A DNA stretch of 64,000 bases from NCBI GenBank assembly GCA_963746905.1, contig CAVVCY010000003.1, positions 682,001 to 746,000 of the forward strand, read 5' to 3'. Both the position numbers and the translations under genes were made by a program. Shown piece by piece: positions 62,360 through 64,000 of this stretch; positions within the stretch are counted from its first letter, which is position 1, and each line of letters opens with the position of its first letter. Origin of the DNA: JALYNX01 sp963746905. Its GTDB lineage: Bacteria; Actinomycetota; Acidimicrobiia; Spongiisociales; ZC4RG35. The notes beneath the pieces are model-generated. The model worked only from the letters and a program-made list of their open reading frames with translations. It made no database searches and was not told the DNA's origin.

Positions 62360-63273
62360 CGACCCTCGACCAGGTAGCGGAACACCGACTCGAGTGACTC
62401 GTCGACGGGTTCGACTCTCCTGAGTCGGATGCCGCTCTCGGAAGCGAGGATCGGCAACCGCCTGGCCAGATCGCCGGAGTCAGAGGACTCGACATGGACA
62501 GTGTCGCCGTCGATGCTCACCCCGACGACACCCGGGGTGACGATGAGCGAGGAGGCGAGTCGGCGAGGGTCGCTGGCCTCGACGTATACCCGGCGCGGCT
62601 TGTCGGTCATCGCGGCGCGAATCGTGGAAACGTCACCGACGGCGGCGAGCCGTCCGTCGACCATTGCCACCACCCGGTCGGTCATTCGCTCGACCTCAGC
62701 AAGGACATGAGAGGACACGATCACGGTCTTGCCCCTGTCGCCGAGTTTCCGGAATAGGTCGATGAGATGAGCCCTTTGCACCGGGTCGGCGCCGTTCAGC
62801 GGCTCGTCGAGCAGCAGAACCTCCGGGTCCGAGACGAGTGCCTGTGCCACCTTGGCGCGTTGCTTCATCCCCTTCGAAAACCCGCCAAGGGCCCGGTCGG
62901 CGGCTTCAGTGAGGCCGACATCCTCGATCGCCGAGCTCACTCGATTCTTGACCTGGTCGACTTTGGACAGGCGCGCCGCCAGTTCCACGAACTGACGACC
63001 GGTGAGGCGGTCGTAGACGGTTTCGTCTTCCGGGACGAGCGCGATCCGGGTGTAGATCGTGGGATCGGCGCGGGGATCCACGCCCAGGATCTGGATGCTG
63101 CCCTGCGACGGGCGTTGCAGCCCGGTGATGACCCGCAGCAGGGTCGTCTTCCCGGCTCCGTTGGGGCCCAGGAGGCCGGTCACGCCCGGCCTGAACCCGA
63201 TGGTGAGCTCGCTGACCGCGACTTTGAGCCCGAACCATTTGGACAACTCGGTGACGACGATGGTGTCGGTCAT
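62356..63273 (-). CDS. ABC-2 type transporter ATP-binding protein
   Basis: An ATPase of 305 residues from the ATG at 63273 (MTDTIVVTELSKWFGLKVAV); a 531-residue frame extending upstream overlaps the next permease and is rejected. Walker A is GLLGPNGAGKTTLLRVITGL, signature GGFSKGMKQRAKVAQALVS, Walker B VLLLDEPLNGADPVQRAHLI and the switch His in VIVSSHVLAEVERM. A C-terminal extension of about 80 residues is a DUF-type regulatory domain seen in such exporters. Coupled on both sides by ATGA overlaps. Confidence 0.93.
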   Translation of the reverse strand: MTDTIVVTELSKWFGLKVAVSELTIGFRPGVTGLLGPNGAGKTTLLRVITGLQRPSQGSIQILGVDPRADPTIYTRIALVPEDETVYDRLTGRQFVELAARLSKVDQVKNRVSSAIEDVGLTEAADRALGGFSKGMKQRAKVAQALVSDPEVLLLDEPLNGADPVQRAHLIDLFRKLGDRGKTVIVSSHVLAEVERMTDRVVAMVDGRLAAVGDVSTIRAAMTDKPRRVYVEASDPRRLASSLIVTPGVVGVSIDGDTVHVESSDSGDLARRLPILASESGIRLRRVEPVDESLESVFRYLVEGR

Positions 63274-64000
63274 GCCAGTTTCCGATAGCGCCACCTGATG
63301 AACCACACCGCGGCGACGGTCACGACGACGATCACGGCAACCGACACCCAGACCTCGAACCCGGCGATCTCCGCCGGGTAGGCGATTGTGTCCCCGAAGA
63401 AGTAATCCCTGACGATCCGAGGGTGCTGACCCGGGGCAACCAGCGCGGCGAACTTGGCGCCAGGGAAGGTCGCCTCTGCGACTCTCCCGGCGATCCCGTC
63501 CCCAGCGATCAGGATTCCCAAGAACGCGGCTGCCGCGATCCCGGTGCGGTCGATCACGGACGACAGGATGAAGATCAACGAACCGTGGAGGGCGATGAAG
63601 GCCAGGGTGGTTACCGGGACCTTCCACAGGACGTCGAGGTTGTCGCCCAGGTAGGTGAGAAATCCATCGTCCGAGATCAGGGACAAACCGATGTGGAGTA
63701 TCAACTGAGGGACGATGTAGATGGCGCCGACCACGGTGGCAAAGGCTCCGACCTTCGAGGTGAGATACCCATCGACGGTGAGCGGGCGGGAGAAGTAGAC
63801 GGAGAGGACTCCCTTGGTCCGATCCGGTATCAACAACTTGGGACCGGCGAATGCAATGAACAGGATGGAAATCGCCGAGTAGAAGTCGAACAGGTCGCCA
63901 TAGGTGGGAGCACCCTGCTGAAGGGCCTCGTCGATGTTGCCGGCGGCCCAATTGATGCCGAGAAAGACCGCGGCGGCAATCACCGCGATGGCGATAAGGA
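63270..64000 (-). CDS. ABC-2 type permease, N-terminally cut by the window edge
   Basis: The reading frame continues to the right edge with hydrophobic residues before NWAAGNIDEALQQGAP, so the start lies outside. At least five helices are seen, with FIAFAGPKLLIPDRTKGVLSVYF and RPLTVDGYLTSKVGAF giving the ABC-2 permease pattern, and GAKFAALVAPGQHPRIVRDYFFG as the long external loop. The downstream ATPase overlaps its stop by four bases, which places it first of the three export genes visible here. Confidence 0.85.
   Translation of the reverse strand, partial: LIAIAVIAAAVFLGINWAAGNIDEALQQGAPTYGDLFDFYSAISILFIAFAGPKLLIPDRTKGVLSVYFSRPLTVDGYLTSKVGAFATVVGAIYIVPQLILHIGLSLISDDGFLTYLGDNLDVLWKVPVTTLAFIALHGSLIFILSSVIDRTGIAAAAFLGILIAGDGIAGRVAEATFPGAKFAALVAPGQHPRIVRDYFFGDTIAYPAEIAGFEVWVSVAVIVVVTVAAVWFIRWRYRKLA

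Noticed and set aside
63274..63951. Upstream extension of the ABC ATPase frame
   Set aside because: It overlaps the conserved permease in another frame. The ATPase starts at 63273 with an ATGA overlap.

Overview
The window looks like chromosomal DNA from a GC-rich actinobacterium (Actinomycetota). The markers are a WhiB protein, an HspR-type dnaK operon, a GlnR-like regulator beside a GlnA2-type glutamine synthetase, a DUF222/HNH (13E12-type) gene, GabD2-like dehydrogenase and frequent GTG/TTG starts with ATGA or GTGA stop-start overlaps. A separate trpF, and a trp operon that also carries a DAHP synthase, would suit a deep lineage such as Acidimicrobiia. That placement is inference. No rRNA, tRNA, CRISPR, prophage or insertion sequence was recognised.

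Layout. 0-5 kb (mostly minus): the start of a Cys/Met-metabolism PLP enzyme, a GlnR-like regulator overlapping glnA, an MFS exporter, WhiB, a membrane protein and a divergent TetR. 5.4-14.4 kb (plus): polyphosphate kinase, then a complete phosphate regulon pstS-pstC-pstA-pstB-phoU-phoB-phoR with a direct-repeat Pho box upstream. 14.4-22 kb: dxs, a divergently arranged amino-acid ABC transporter and three secreted or lipoprotein genes. 22-29.6 kb: a textbook trp attenuator (leader peptide with WQWRW) in front of a tightly overlapping trpE-G-D-C-F-B-A-aroF operon. 29.6-38 kb: SPFH/NfeD pair, clpB and the convergent dnaK-grpE-dnaJ-hspR operon with an extra small gene. 38-50 kb: cytochrome c, DoxX, a DNA methyltransferase coupled to an LMW phosphatase, MsrB, Nudix, CHAD, DUF427, DUF222-HNH, an AlkZ-like glycosylase, a dienelactone hydrolase and an adenylate cyclase-STAND protein. 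50-64 kb: FAD oxidoreductase, transketolase, an ECF sigma factor coupled to an unusual Ogt-Ada fusion, MFS, hydrolase, AhpD-like protein, succinate-semialdehyde dehydrogenase, a LigD-type polymerase domain and an ABC-2 export system.

Two features run through the window. First, five copies of a ~60-bp double-hairpin repeat lie between genes; both stems vary between copies with matching changes on the opposite arm, so a folded structure is conserved. Three copies sit at convergent gene ends and two of those are read into protein C-termini. Second, at least eight single-base frameshifts break otherwise intact, well conserved genes (pstS twice, phoR, dxs twice, clpB, DUF222-HNH, FAD oxidase). Nearly all are one-base insertions, which points to sequencing error rather than gene decay.

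Most interesting for follow-up: the double-hairpin repeat family, the apparently leaderless trp leader peptide, and the ECF sigma/Ogt-Ada pair in which an Ada-type four-cysteine domain is fused to the C-terminus of a DNA methyltransferase-repair domain.
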